From Nocardioides panacis (GTDB lineage Bacteria > Actinomycetota > Actinomycetes > Propionibacteriales > Nocardioidaceae), in contig NZ_CP077062.1 of assembly GCF_019039255.1 (NCBI RefSeq), forward strand, positions 4,154,001 through 4,218,000: a stretch of 64,000 nt of DNA. Reading direction: 5' to 3'. Made by a program: the position numbers and the translations under genes. The notes beneath the pieces are model-generated. The model was not told where the DNA came from, searched no databases, and saw nothing but the letters and a program-made list of their open reading frames with translations. Shown in pieces: positions 44,325 to 52,362 of this stretch. Each line of letters opens with the position of its first letter. Within the stretch, counting starts at the first letter, position 1.

Positions 44325-45824
44325 ATGAGCGAGCACGTCGACGTCCTGGTGATCGGCGCCGGCCTGTCCGGCATCGGCGCCGCCTGCCACCTCGAGGAGC
44401 GGCTGCCCGGGACGTCGTACCTCGTGCTCGAGGCGCGCGACGCGATCGGCGGCACCTGGGACCTGTTCCGCTACCCCGGGATCCGCTCGGACTCCGACAT
44501 GTTCACGCTCGGCTACCGGTTCCGGCCGTGGACCGGCGAGAGGTCCATCGCGGACGGCCCGGCGATCCTGGACTACGTGCGCGGCACCGCTGCGGCGTAC
44601 GGCGTCGAGGAGAAGGTCCGCTTCGGCGCGAAGGTGGTCGCCGCCTCCTGGTCCGGCGAGGACGCGACCTGGACGGTGCGGCTGGCCTCGGGCGCGGAGC
44701 TGACCTGCGGGTTCCTGTGGTGCTGCAGCGGCTACTACTCGTACGACGCGGGGTACACCCCGGACCTGCCGGGGCTCGAGGCGTTCACCGCCGCCGGGGG
44801 CGAGGTCGTGCACCCGCAGCAGTGGCCCGAGGGCCTCGACCACACCGGCAAGCGGGTCGTCGTGGTGGGCAGCGGCGCGACCGCCGTGACGCTGGTGCCC
44901 GCGCTCGCCGAGCGGGCGGCGCACGTGACGATGCTGCAGCGCTCGCCCACCTACGTCGTGTCGCTGCCCGGTGTCGACCGGGTCGCTGCCCGGCTGCGCG
45001 AGCGGCTGTCCCCCGCGAGGGCGTACGCGCTGACCCGGTGGAAGAACGTGCTCGTCACCACCGCGAGCTACCAGCTGGCCCGGCGCCGCCCCGAGCTGAT
45101 GAAGCGGCTGATCCGCAAGGGCGTCACCAGCCAGCTGCCCGCGGGCTTCGACGTCGACCGGCACTTCAAGCCGGCCTACGACCCGTGGGACCAGCGGCTC
45201 TGCCTGGTGCCGGACGGCGACCTGTTCCGCTCGATCCGGCACGGCCGGGTCGACGTGGTCACCGACCACATCGACACCTTCACCCCGACCGGCCTCCGGC
45301 TCGTCTCGGGCGAGGAGCTCGCGGCGGACGTCGTGGTGACCGCGACCGGCCTGGCCCTGCTGGCGTTCGGCGGCATCGCGCTGTCGGTCGACGGGGTCGA
45401 CGTACACCTGCCGGAGACGATGGCCTACAAGGGCATGCTGCTCTCCGGCGTGCCGAACTTCGCCTACGTGATCGGCTACACGAACGCGTCCTGGACGCTG
45501 AAGGCCGACCTGGTCAGCGAGTACGTCGTGCGGCTGCTGTCGTTCATGCGCGACCAGGGGCACGACACGGTGGTGGCCGAGCGGGACCCGGCCGTCGAGG
45601 AGGAGCCGTTCATGGACTTCGCCTCGGGCTACGTGCAACGGTCCCTGCACCTGCTGCCCAAGCAGGGCTCCCGGGCGCCGTGGCGGCTGCGGCAGAACTA
45701 CCTGCGAGACGTGCTGACGATCCGTCGCGGGGCGGTCGAGGACGACGTGCTGCGGTTCTCGCACTCCCCGTCGGCCCGGGACCGCGCGTCGGCCCGAGCA
45801 GCACCCGGCGGTGGTCCGGACTAG
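44325..45824 (+). CDS. Flavin-containing (Baeyer-Villiger-type) monooxygenase
   Basis: 499 aa. VDVLVIGAGLSGIGAA is the FAD Rossmann motif (GxGxxG) near the N-terminus; GGTWDLFRYPGIRSDSDMF is characteristic of Baeyer-Villiger/FMO enzymes; VVVVGSGATAVTL near 185 is the NADPH motif. Relatives in mycobacteria (EthA-like) share YTNASWTLKADL near the C-terminus. It would insert oxygen into a ketone or oxidise S/N atoms. The KstR-like site directly upstream hints at steroid or related catabolism, but no steroid genes are in the window. Confidence 0.88.
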   Translation: MSEHVDVLVIGAGLSGIGAACHLEERLPGTSYLVLEARDAIGGTWDLFRYPGIRSDSDMFTLGYRFRPWTGERSIADGPAILDYVRGTAAAYGVEEKVRFGAKVVAASWSGEDATWTVRLASGAELTCGFLWCCSGYYSYDAGYTPDLPGLEAFTAAGGEVVHPQQWPEGLDHTGKRVVVVGSGATAVTLVPALAERAAHVTMLQRSPTYVVSLPGVDRVAARLRERLSPARAYALTRWKNVLVTTASYQLARRRPELMKRLIRKGVTSQLPAGFDVDRHFKPAYDPWDQRLCLVPDGDLFRSIRHGRVDVVTDHIDTFTPTGLRLVSGEELAADVVVTATGLALLAFGGIALSVDGVDVHLPETMAYKGMLLSGVPNFAYVIGYTNASWTLKADLVSEYVVRLLSFMRDQGHDTVVAERDPAVEEEPFMDFASGYVQRSLHLLPKQGSRAPWRLRQNYLRDVLTIRRGAVEDDVLRFSHSPSARDRASARAAPGGGPD

Positions 45825-46177
45825 CCGATCCCGGCCACCGCGTCGAGCCGTTGGAGCAGGTCGTGCGCGGCGAGCTCGACCTTCTTGTGCCGCCACTCGG
45901 CCGCCCGATAGACGCAGGCGATCAGGCCGCTGCGGTGCACCCGCCGGAAGTCGCCGTAGACGAAGGCGTACCTCGCCTTGGACTCGTCGCCCGGCCCCTC
46001 GGTCAGGCCGAGGTGCCAGGCGGCGTACTCCTCCCAGGTGTGGTTCTCCAGGTACGCGTTCCGCGCCTCGGCGTTCGGCTGGGCGTCGCCCCAGTCGCTG
46101 TCGAGGACGTACTGCTTCGCCTCGATCAGCTCCCGGCACCGCCGGACCCCGGCGTCGTTCACCTCGTAGCTCGCCAT
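45821..46177 (-). CDS. Conserved actinobacterial hypothetical protein
   Basis: 118 aa. EVNDAGVRRCRELIEAKQYV, WEEYAAWHLGLTEG and YAFVYGDFRRVHRSGLIACV recur in short actinobacterial proteins of unknown function; RAAEWRHKKVELAAHDLLQ closes it. Soluble, with no membrane segment or cofactor motif. Convergent with and overlapping the monooxygenase gene by 4 bp. Confidence 0.75.
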   Translation of the reverse strand: MASYEVNDAGVRRCRELIEAKQYVLDSDWGDAQPNAEARNAYLENHTWEEYAAWHLGLTEGPGDESKARYAFVYGDFRRVHRSGLIACVYRAAEWRHKKVELAAHDLLQRLDAVAGIG

Positions 46178-46229
46178 GTCCGCACCCTAGAACGGTCGAG
46201 CCGGGTCTGGTGAGGGTTCGAGCCGGGGC

Positions 46230-46805
46230 TCAGTCTCGCCGCCGGGCCCGGAACGCCGCCGCCTTCGTGCGGTTCTGGCACGCGGTCGAGCAGAACCTCC
46301 GGGTCGCGTTGCGCGAGGTGTCCACGAACACCCGGTCGCAGCGCTCGGCCGCGCACCCGCCGAGCCGCCCGGCCAGGTCGCTGCCGATCGCCAGCGCGAG
46401 CCCCGTCGCGCAGCCGGCCGCCCAGCCGGTGGCGAGCGAGTCGTCGGCGCCGTGGAAGTGCACGTGCCAGCCGTCCCCGTCGGGCAGCCGGTCGAGCTGC
46501 GGGCGCGCGCCGGCGTCGAGCATCAGGGTGTTGAGCAGGCGTACGGCGCCCCGGTCGTCCCCGCGCGCCATGCTGCTGAACACCTCCCGCAGGTCCGCCG
46601 AGAACGCGACGAGGGCGTCGGCCTCCGCGTCGCTCACCCGGGGTGCCCGACGGCCTTCGCCACCCAGCGCGGTCGCGACGGCGCGACGGCGTGCGGCACC
46701 CACCGGCGTCTCGGTCGCGACGCCGCCGCTCTCCCCGGGCGTGAGGTGGTTGACCAGCCGCGCCGCGACGTCGACCAGGTTCAGCACGTGACTGTCGAAA
46801 GTCAT
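46230..46805 (-). CDS. CGNR zinc-finger (ABATE-domain) regulator
   Basis: 191 aa from ATG 46805. Residues up to about 140 form an ABATE-like stress-associated domain (FDSHVLNLVDVAARLVNHLTPG). The C-terminus has C-x4-CDRVFVDTSRN and RRFCSTACQNRTKAAAFRARR, the zinc finger in which CGNR is here CQNR. Such proteins are probable transcription factors. It is divergent from an MFS transporter; two similar GTGACTG..CGAA..AGTC sites flank the shared promoter region, one inside its own start codon. Confidence 0.87.
   Translation of the reverse strand: MTFDSHVLNLVDVAARLVNHLTPGESGGVATETPVGAARRRAVATALGGEGRRAPRVSDAEADALVAFSADLREVFSSMARGDDRGAVRLLNTLMLDAGARPQLDRLPDGDGWHVHFHGADDSLATGWAAGCATGLALAIGSDLAGRLGGCAAERCDRVFVDTSRNATRRFCSTACQNRTKAAAFRARRRD
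46788..46804. promoter_or_regulatory. Operator-like site 1, GTGACTGTCGAAAGTC
   Basis: The dyad GACT-GTCGAA-AGTC overlaps the CGNR start codon and shares GTGACTG-N-CGAA with site 2 at 46836-46852, 48 bp away. Two copies of the same sequence between a regulator and a divergent transporter suggest autoregulation by the CGNR protein; inferred from sequence only. Confidence 0.4.
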
Positions 46806-46835
46806 TTGACCAGTCACTCTCGCTCTCGTAGGTTG

Positions 46836-46852
46836 GTGACTGACGAACAGTC
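46836..46852. promoter_or_regulatory. Operator-like site 2, GTGACTGACGAACAGTC
   Basis: Perfect dyad GACTG-ACGAA-CAGTC, 22 bp upstream of the MFS start codon, resembling site 1 in sequence and spacing. Confidence 0.45.
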
Positions 46853-46874
46853 TGACACCAGTGACGGGGGAACG

Positions 46875-48119
46875 ATGTCGGGACCGCTCCCGAGGGCCGT
46901 GCACGTCCTGGTCGCGGCCCGGGCGGTGAACCGGCTCGGCGCCTTCACGCTGCCGTTCCTCGCGGTCACGCTGGTGCGCGAGCTCGACGCGACCGTCGCG
47001 CAGGCGGGGTACCTGCTCGCGGCGTTCGGTCTGGCCACCCTGCCCTCACGGCTGCTCGGCGGCCACCTCGCGGACCGGATCGGCGGCCGGGCCACGATCG
47101 TCGCCGGCCTGGTCGGCACCGCCGCGGCCCAGCTGCTGGTGGCCGCGGCGCCGGGCCTGTGGGTCGCCGGGGTCGCCGTGGTGCTGCTCGGGCTGGCGTT
47201 CGAGGTCTACGAGCCGCCCAGCCAGGCGCTCGTCGCCGACGTGACGACCGAGGACCAGCGCCCCGCGGCGTACAGCCTGATGGCGGGGGCGATGGCCGCC
47301 GCCGGGATGGCCGCCGGCCTGCTCGCGCTCGCCCTCGCCGGCGTCGGGCTGCGCTGGCTGTTCGTCGTCGACGCGGCCACCTGCCTGGCCTGCGCGGTCC
47401 TCGTCGGGATGACAATTCCGGCGGGACCGCCCGTCGTCGCCGCCCGTCCGCGCGCCTCCGCCGCCTGGCGCGACAGACGGCTCCTGGTGATGCTGGGTGC
47501 GGGGACGGGGTTCGCCCTGGTGTACCTCCAGATCACCATCGCCCTCCCGCTGACGCTCGTCGCCCGCGAGCTTCCCGTCGCCGGCACCGGCCTCCTGCTC
47601 ACCGTCTCGGCGACCACGATCGTGCTCGCCCAGCCGCTGCTGCGCCCCCGGCTGCTGGGCCGGCTCGACGACTTCGCGGCGATGACCGGCGGCTACGTGC
47701 TGCTGTCCGTCGGGCTGTTCGCCACCGGGTACGCGCGGTCGCTCCCCGCGTTCGCGGCCGCGGCGGTGCTGTGGAGCCTCGGCGACCTGGTGCTGCTCGG
47801 TCGCGCCTACTCGGTCGTCGCGGCGCTGGTGCCGGCCGGGCGGCGAGGTGGCTACCTGGCGGCCTACGGGACCAGCTGGGGCTTCGCCGCGGTCGTCGCT
47901 CCCGCGGTCGGCACCGGGCTGCTGACGTACGGCGGCCCTGCGCTGCTCTGGTCGTCACTCGCGCTGCTCTGTCTGCTGCTCGCGGCCGCCCAGCCCGTCG
48001 TACGCCGGGTGGTCAGCGGTGGTACTCCACCCGCCACAGCGGGCCGTCCAGCTCCTCGGCCCGCACCACCTCCAGGCCGTCGGCGGCGAGCCGCTCCATC
48101 GACGCGCGGGTCAGGCTGA
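46875..48119 (+). CDS. Major facilitator superfamily transporter
   Basis: 414 aa from ATG 46875. About twelve hydrophobic segments; GGHLADRIGGRATIVAGL between helices 2 and 3 is the MFS signature loop A (GxLxDRxGxR). Probable drug or metabolite efflux, regulated with the divergent CGNR protein. The last about 37 codons, after VVRRVVSGG, are Pro/Arg-rich and overlap the convergent methyltransferase gene by 107 bp; this tail is not conserved in such transporters, and the natural stop may have been lost by mutation or indel. Confidence 0.83.
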   Translation: MSGPLPRAVHVLVAARAVNRLGAFTLPFLAVTLVRELDATVAQAGYLLAAFGLATLPSRLLGGHLADRIGGRATIVAGLVGTAAAQLLVAAAPGLWVAGVAVVLLGLAFEVYEPPSQALVADVTTEDQRPAAYSLMAGAMAAAGMAAGLLALALAGVGLRWLFVVDAATCLACAVLVGMTIPAGPPVVAARPRASAAWRDRRLLVMLGAGTGFALVYLQITIALPLTLVARELPVAGTGLLLTVSATTIVLAQPLLRPRLLGRLDDFAAMTGGYVLLSVGLFATGYARSLPAFAAAAVLWSLGDLVLLGRAYSVVAALVPAGRRGGYLAAYGTSWGFAAVVAPAVGTGLLTYGGPALLWSSLALLCLLLAAAQPVVRRVVSGGTPPATAGRPAPRPAPPPGRRRRAAPSTRGSG

Positions 48120-48650
48120 ACGGCGGGCCGGCCGCGGGGTCGACGCCGGCGACGTGCCGGAACGCCACCGCCAGCAGCGTCCCGCCGGGCGCGACCAGGT
48201 CGGCGACCCCGGCGATCGCGCGGTCCCGCGGCGGGTCGGGCAGCGCCTGGACCGTGAAGATCTCCACGACGAGGTCGAACGCGTGGCGCCAGGCGGCCGG
48301 CAGGTCGAGCAGGTCTGCGACCCGGTAGTCCACGGTCGATCCCGGGTGCCGCTCCGCCGCCAGCCGTACGGCGGTCGCGGCCACGTCGAAGCCGGTCGTC
48401 TCGAAGCCCAGCCGGGCGAGGTACTCCGCGTCCGCACCGAGCCCGCAGCCGACCACGACGGCCCGCCGGCCCTCGCCGCGCACGTCGTGCCGCTCGGCCC
48501 ACTCACGCAGCAGCGCTCGCGGTCCCACGGCATGCCCACCTCGCCGGCCTCGCCGGCGGCGTACAACCGGTCGAACCAGGCGGTCGGACGGCCCTCCGCG
48601 ACCGCCTCCGCGAACAGCTCACCGGCCCGCCGGTCCCAGTCCCGCACCAT
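48013..48650 (-). pseudogene. Class I SAM-dependent methyltransferase, frameshifted
   Basis: Two frames on the minus strand join near 48,520. Upstream: DRRAGELFAEAVAEGRPTAW and FDRLYAAGEAGEVGMPWD, typical of the thiopurine-methyltransferase-like class with a MPWD motif. Downstream: RALLREWAERHDV, VVVGCGLGADAEYLA (motif I), YRVADLLDLP and DLVVEIFTVQALP. One base must be added in the CC of GACCGCGAG (minus strand) to join them, giving about 212 aa. Unlike the other shifts this is a loss rather than a gain. The end overlaps the MFS gene. Substrate unknown. Confidence 0.72.
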
Positions 48651-48725
48651 CCCGCGAGCCTGCCCCGACCGCACCCGCCCTGTCGAGACCACTACTCCCC
48701 GGCCCGACGTGCCCCGCGTCCCGGG

Positions 48726-50798
48726 TCAACGGGGGCGGCGGCGGGTGCCCGGGGTCCCGGGCCACCAGAACCGCTCGCCGATCAGCGCCACCAGGGCCGG
48801 CACCAGCACCGAGCGCACCAGCAACGTGTCCAGCAGCACCCCGAAGCCGACGATCACCCCGATCTGGGTCAGCGTGATCAAGGGCAGCACGCCCAGCACG
48901 GTGAACACCGCGGCGAGCAGGATCCCGGCGCTGGTGATCACGCCGCCGGTGACGGCCAGCGCGGTGGCGATGGAGGTCCGGGTGTCCTCGGTGGCGGCCT
49001 CCTCGCGGGCCCGGGTCGCCAGGAAGATGTTGTAGTCGACGCCCAGCGCGACCAGGAACAGGAAGCTGAGCAGCGGCACACCGAGGTCGAGCGCGGGGAA
49101 CCCGAACCAGTGCGAGAACGCGAACCACCCGGCGCCCAGGCTGGCCACGAAGGTCGCCACCACGGTCAGCACCAGGACCACCGCGGCGACCACCGAGCGC
49201 AGCAGCAGCAGGAGCACGACCATCACGATCCCGAGGATCAGCGGCAGGATCACCCGCTGGTCGCGGGTCGCGGCGGTCTTGGCGTCCAGGGCCTGGGCAT
49301 CGGTCCCGCCGACGAGCGCGTCCGGGTCGACCTGGCGTACCGCGGCGCGCAGGTCCTCCACGACCGCCGAGCTGGCAGCGGACTCCGGGGCGGCCGAGAG
49401 CACGGCGTCGAGCTCGACGAGGTTCGCCTCCGACGCGCCGGGTCGGACGCTGCTGACGCCCGGGACCGACGCGGCCGCCCGTCTCACGGCGTCGGCCCGC
49501 TCCGGCGTGGTCAGGACGGCGGTGGGCTCCGAGGACCCGGCGGCGAAGTGCGCGCCGAGCACCTGCTGGCCGACGACCGACTCCGGCTTGGCGCGGAACT
49601 GCTCGGTCTGGGACAGGCCGGTCCTGAGGCCGACGGCTCCGGCGCTGAGCACGCCGAGGACCAGCAGGCTGACGATCGCGACCGGCACCGGACGGGCGGT
49701 GACGGAGCGGCCGACCTTGGACCAGAACCCGGTCCGGGTGGGCTCGGCCTGGCCGGGTCGCGGCACGAACGGCCAGAACAGCCCGCGCCCGAAGATCAGG
49801 AGCGCGGCGGGCAGCACGACCAGGGCGTAGACCACCGCGGTCACCACCCCGATGGCCGCGGAGAACCCGAGGCCGCGGTTGCTCGGGCTGACCGCGAACC
49901 CCAGGGACAGCAGGGCGAGCACGACGGTCGAGGAGCTGGCCAGGATCGCCGGCGCGGCCTGCGAGAGGGCGACCCGCATGGCGTCGTACCGGTCCTCGAG
50001 CAGCCGGAGCTCCTCGCGGTAGCGGGCGATCAGCAGCAGGGCGTAGTTCGTGCCGGCGCCGAAGACCAGCACCGAGGTGATCCCGATCGTGGCCTCGTCG
50101 ATGCTGAAGCCGAACGCGTCGACGGCCAGCGACACCAGCTTGGTCGCCACCTGGTCAGCGGTGCCGACCACGGCCAGCGGCACCAGCCAGAGCCAGGGGC
50201 TGCGGTAGGTGAGCAGCAGGAGCAGGGCGACCACGCCGACGGTGGTCAGCAGCAGCCGGACGTCGGCACCGTCGAACACGGCGCCGAGGTCGGTCTGGAA
50301 GGCCGGGCCGCCGGTGACGTTGGCGTCCAGGCCGACCGGCAGGTCGGCGGCCACCTGGGCGCGGATGTCCTCCACGGCCGTGCGCTGGGCGGTGTCGGAC
50401 AGGTCGGTGGACAGCGGTACGCCGATCAGCGCGGCCTCGCCGTCGTCGGAGAACGCGGGGAAGGTCTTCTGGCCCTCGGCCGCCAGCGGGCGCAGCGCGC
50501 CGACCAGCCCGCCGATCACCTGCCGGTCCTCGGCGGTGAGCGGCTTCCCGCCCCGGTCGAAGACCGCGAAGGCCGGCGCGTACGCCGTCGCGGGCAGCTT
50601 CTGCTGGGCCCGCAGCGCGAGCGTGGACTCGGCGTCGTCGGGCAGCGCGGCGGCGGGGTCGGTGCTCGCCTGCGCCGCGGCGACCAGGGAGAGCGCGAGC
50701 CCGGAGAGCAGGAGCGCTGCGACCAGGACCACCCAGGAGGTGCGGCGGGTGTGCCAGGGCCGGCGAGCCTCTTTGTTTCGGCCGTCGAATAGTTCCAC
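48726..50798 (-). CDS. MMPL-family transporter
   Basis: 690 aa from GTG 50798. Two RND-like halves, each with a soluble loop followed by six membrane helices: first half LLTTVGVVALLLLLTYRSPW, then FGAGTNYALLLIARYREEL; second half VILPLILGIVMVVLLLLLRS and ALGVDYNIFLATRAREEA (the conserved Asp-Tyr pair of MMPL proton relay). Such proteins export lipids or drugs from actinobacteria. The start codon lies within a palindrome shared with a divergent MarR gene only 24 bp away, strongly suggesting control by that regulator. Confidence 0.9.
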   Translation of the reverse strand: MELFDGRNKEARRPWHTRRTSWVVLVAALLLSGLALSLVAAAQASTDPAAALPDDAESTLALRAQQKLPATAYAPAFAVFDRGGKPLTAEDRQVIGGLVGALRPLAAEGQKTFPAFSDDGEAALIGVPLSTDLSDTAQRTAVEDIRAQVAADLPVGLDANVTGGPAFQTDLGAVFDGADVRLLLTTVGVVALLLLLTYRSPWLWLVPLAVVGTADQVATKLVSLAVDAFGFSIDEATIGITSVLVFGAGTNYALLLIARYREELRLLEDRYDAMRVALSQAAPAILASSSTVVLALLSLGFAVSPSNRGLGFSAAIGVVTAVVYALVVLPAALLIFGRGLFWPFVPRPGQAEPTRTGFWSKVGRSVTARPVPVAIVSLLVLGVLSAGAVGLRTGLSQTEQFRAKPESVVGQQVLGAHFAAGSSEPTAVLTTPERADAVRRAAASVPGVSSVRPGASEANLVELDAVLSAAPESAASSAVVEDLRAAVRQVDPDALVGGTDAQALDAKTAATRDQRVILPLILGIVMVVLLLLLRSVVAAVVLVLTVVATFVASLGAGWFAFSHWFGFPALDLGVPLLSFLFLVALGVDYNIFLATRAREEAATEDTRTSIATALAVTGGVITSAGILLAAVFTVLGVLPLITLTQIGVIVGFGVLLDTLLVRSVLVPALVALIGERFWWPGTPGTRRRPR

Positions 50799-50805
50799 GC
50801 TGGAA
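50793..50805. promoter_or_regulatory. MarR-type operator TTCCA-CGC-TGGAA
   Basis: Perfect 5-bp dyad around CGC in the 24-bp gap between the MMPL start (GTG 50796-50798, inside the palindrome) and the MarR start (50823). Outer ATAGT and ACTAT repeats at 50790-50794 and 50812-50816 add a second symmetry. A repressor bound here would block both genes. Confidence 0.55.
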
Positions 50806-50822
50806 AGAGTAGACTATCGGGC

Positions 50823-51320
50823 ATGTCGGATGGCAACCCCCGGGTCGGACCGGTCCGGTCCTGGGTGGTCCGCAGCATGCGGACGTTCGGGAACGAGCTC
50901 GAGCTCTACATCGCCGCGGCCGGGCGCGAGAACGAGATGCACCGCACCGACCTCGCCGGCCTGTCGATGGTGATGGACGAGGAGTCCCAGGGGCACCCAG
51001 TGACGCCGGGCCGGCTGAGCAGCTCGCTGCAGCTCAGCGCCCCGGCGACCTCGGCGATGCTCGACCGGCTCGAGCGGCTCGGCCACGTCCGTCGTACGCC
51101 GCACGCGACGGACCGGCGCTCGGTGGTCGTGGAGATCACCGACCACGCCCGCGAGGTCGGCGGGGCGATGTTCGGCCGGATGGCCCAGCACCTCGGTCCG
51201 GTCCTCGCGGCCTACGACGACGACCAGCTCGCGCTGATCGCGGAGTTCCTCGACCGCGCCTCCGAGGCGACCCGGGCCGCGCGCGAGGAGACCCCCCCCG
51301 CTGACCCCCTGACCCCCTGA
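50823..51320 (+). CDS. MarR-family regulator
   Basis: 165 aa. Winged-helix core: VTPGRLSSSLQLSAPATSAMLDRLERLGHVRRTPHATDRR, where the last ten residues form the wing with the conserved DRR. The first 55 residues form the dimerisation helices (LYIAAAGRENEMHRTDLAGL). Divergent from the MMPL transporter. The C-terminus passes through a run of eight C (51292-51299) and then ADPLTP, so its exact end is uncertain. The stop abuts palindromic repeat copy 2. Confidence 0.88.
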   Translation: MSDGNPRVGPVRSWVVRSMRTFGNELELYIAAAGRENEMHRTDLAGLSMVMDEESQGHPVTPGRLSSSLQLSAPATSAMLDRLERLGHVRRTPHATDRRSVVVEITDHAREVGGAMFGRMAQHLGPVLAAYDDDQLALIAEFLDRASEATRAAREETPPADPLTP

Positions 51321-51376
51321 CCCGGTCGTCCGGTTGCGGGAGCGCCCGGGCGCGCGCTCAAGCGGACGACCCGGTC
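51321..51376. repeat. Dispersed palindromic repeat, copy 2
   Basis: In the sense TGA-CCCGGTCGTCCGGTTGCGGG...GCGCGCGCTCAAGCGGACGACCCGG it matches the reverse complement of copy 1 with only a few differences and again begins at a TGA stop codon (MarR, 51318-51320). Arms CGTCCGGTTG and CAAGCGGACG fold with one mismatch. It probably ends both the MarR transcript and that of the convergent monooxygenase gene. Confidence 0.78.
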
Positions 51377-51701
51377 AGCGGTCGACGGCCATCTCGCCCA
51401 GCTCGGACCAGTCCGTGCCGGGCACCTCGAAGTTCACGATCTTCGGGGTCGCGGCGAGGTACTTCGGCAGGTCCTGCTGGGCCTTCTTGAAGTGGTCGGA
51501 CTGCACGTGCGCGCCGCCCGCCTCGCCGTCGCGGAAGGCCTCGACGAGGACGTACTCGTTCGGGTCGGTGACGCTCCGCGACCACTCGAACCACAGGCAG
51601 CCGTCCTCGGCGTTGCAGGCCTCGGTGAACTCCCGCGAGAGCTGCGGCCAGTCGTCGGCGTGCTCGGGCAGGACCTGGAACTTGGCGGTGATGAAGATCA
51701 A
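51375..51701 (-). CDS. Antibiotic biosynthesis monooxygenase (ABM/YgiN-like) domain protein
   Basis: 108 aa. FITAKFQVLPEHADDWPQL, EDGCLWFEWSRSVTDPNEYVL and SDHFKKAQQDLPKYL follow the ABM ferredoxin-like fold used for quinol or polyketide oxidation and heme degradation without cofactors. Single domain, soluble, forms dimers in known relatives. The end overlaps the palindromic repeat by 2 bp. Confidence 0.85.
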   Translation of the reverse strand: MIFITAKFQVLPEHADDWPQLSREFTEACNAEDGCLWFEWSRSVTDPNEYVLVEAFRDGEAGGAHVQSDHFKKAQQDLPKYLAATPKIVNFEVPGTDWSELGEMAVDR

Positions 51702-51735
51702 GACGGCTCCTCGGGTCGTGGCTGGGCCTCCGAGC

Positions 51736-52356
51736 CTACGAGCGTCGGCCCAGCGCGGCGAGCAGTCGGGTGCTCGGCCGCGCGTGCACGGGTACGTCGA
51801 CCGGGTCGGCGAACCGCGCGGGACGGTCGGCGTGGTCCACGAGCAGCGGCAGCACCTCGAGGAGCTCCAGGGCCAGGCCCGGCGGCAGCGGCCGGTCCGC
51901 GCCGCAGGCCTGCGCGACGTCCCAGCCGTGCACCGCGATCTCCAGGGCGCCGGCGGCCGCGACCAGGTCGGAGCGCAGCTCGCGGTCCGCGACGGCGACC
52001 GGTCCCGGACCGGGGTGGTGGGTCCAGGCCGCGAGCAGCGCGCAGGCGCGGTGCTTCAGGGCCTCGACCAGGTCCTGGACGGGCCGGGCGACGGCACCGG
52101 GCCCGGCGCGGACCGGCACCAGGTCGACGTACCCGATCTCGGCGGCCTCGGTGAACGCCGCGAGCGAGTCGACCATGTGCCGCAGCAGCGCGTGCAGGTC
52201 CCAGCGCTCGCACGGGGTGCGGGCGTCCGGCGGCGCGCCGCCGACCAGGAGCAGCGACCCGCGCGTGTAGTCGACGGCGCGGCCGAGCAGCTCCGGGCCG
52301 GCGAGCCGGCGGGGAGACTGCCCGGGGTCCGCGGCCCAGGGTGAGGGCGTGGACAT
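51736..52356 (-). CDS. TIGR03086-type DinB-fold metal-binding protein
   Basis: 206 aa. RTPCERWDLHALLRHMVDSLAAF gives the family's 'P...W....L..H' motif with His as metal ligand, and LEIAVHGWDVAQACG provides the HxWD/ D residues. Such DinB/mycothiol-dependent maleylpyruvate isomerase-like proteins bind divalent metal and are assumed mycothiol-dependent transferases. It follows the ECF sigma gene on the same strand (6-bp gap), so cotranscription is likely. Confidence 0.83.
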   Translation of the reverse strand: MSTPSPWAADPGQSPRRLAGPELLGRAVDYTRGSLLLVGGAPPDARTPCERWDLHALLRHMVDSLAAFTEAAEIGYVDLVPVRAGPGAVARPVQDLVEALKHRACALLAAWTHHPGPGPVAVADRELRSDLVAAAGALEIAVHGWDVAQACGADRPLPPGLALELLEVLPLLVDHADRPARFADPVDVPVHARPSTRLLAALGRRS

Positions 52357-52362
52357 GCGACC

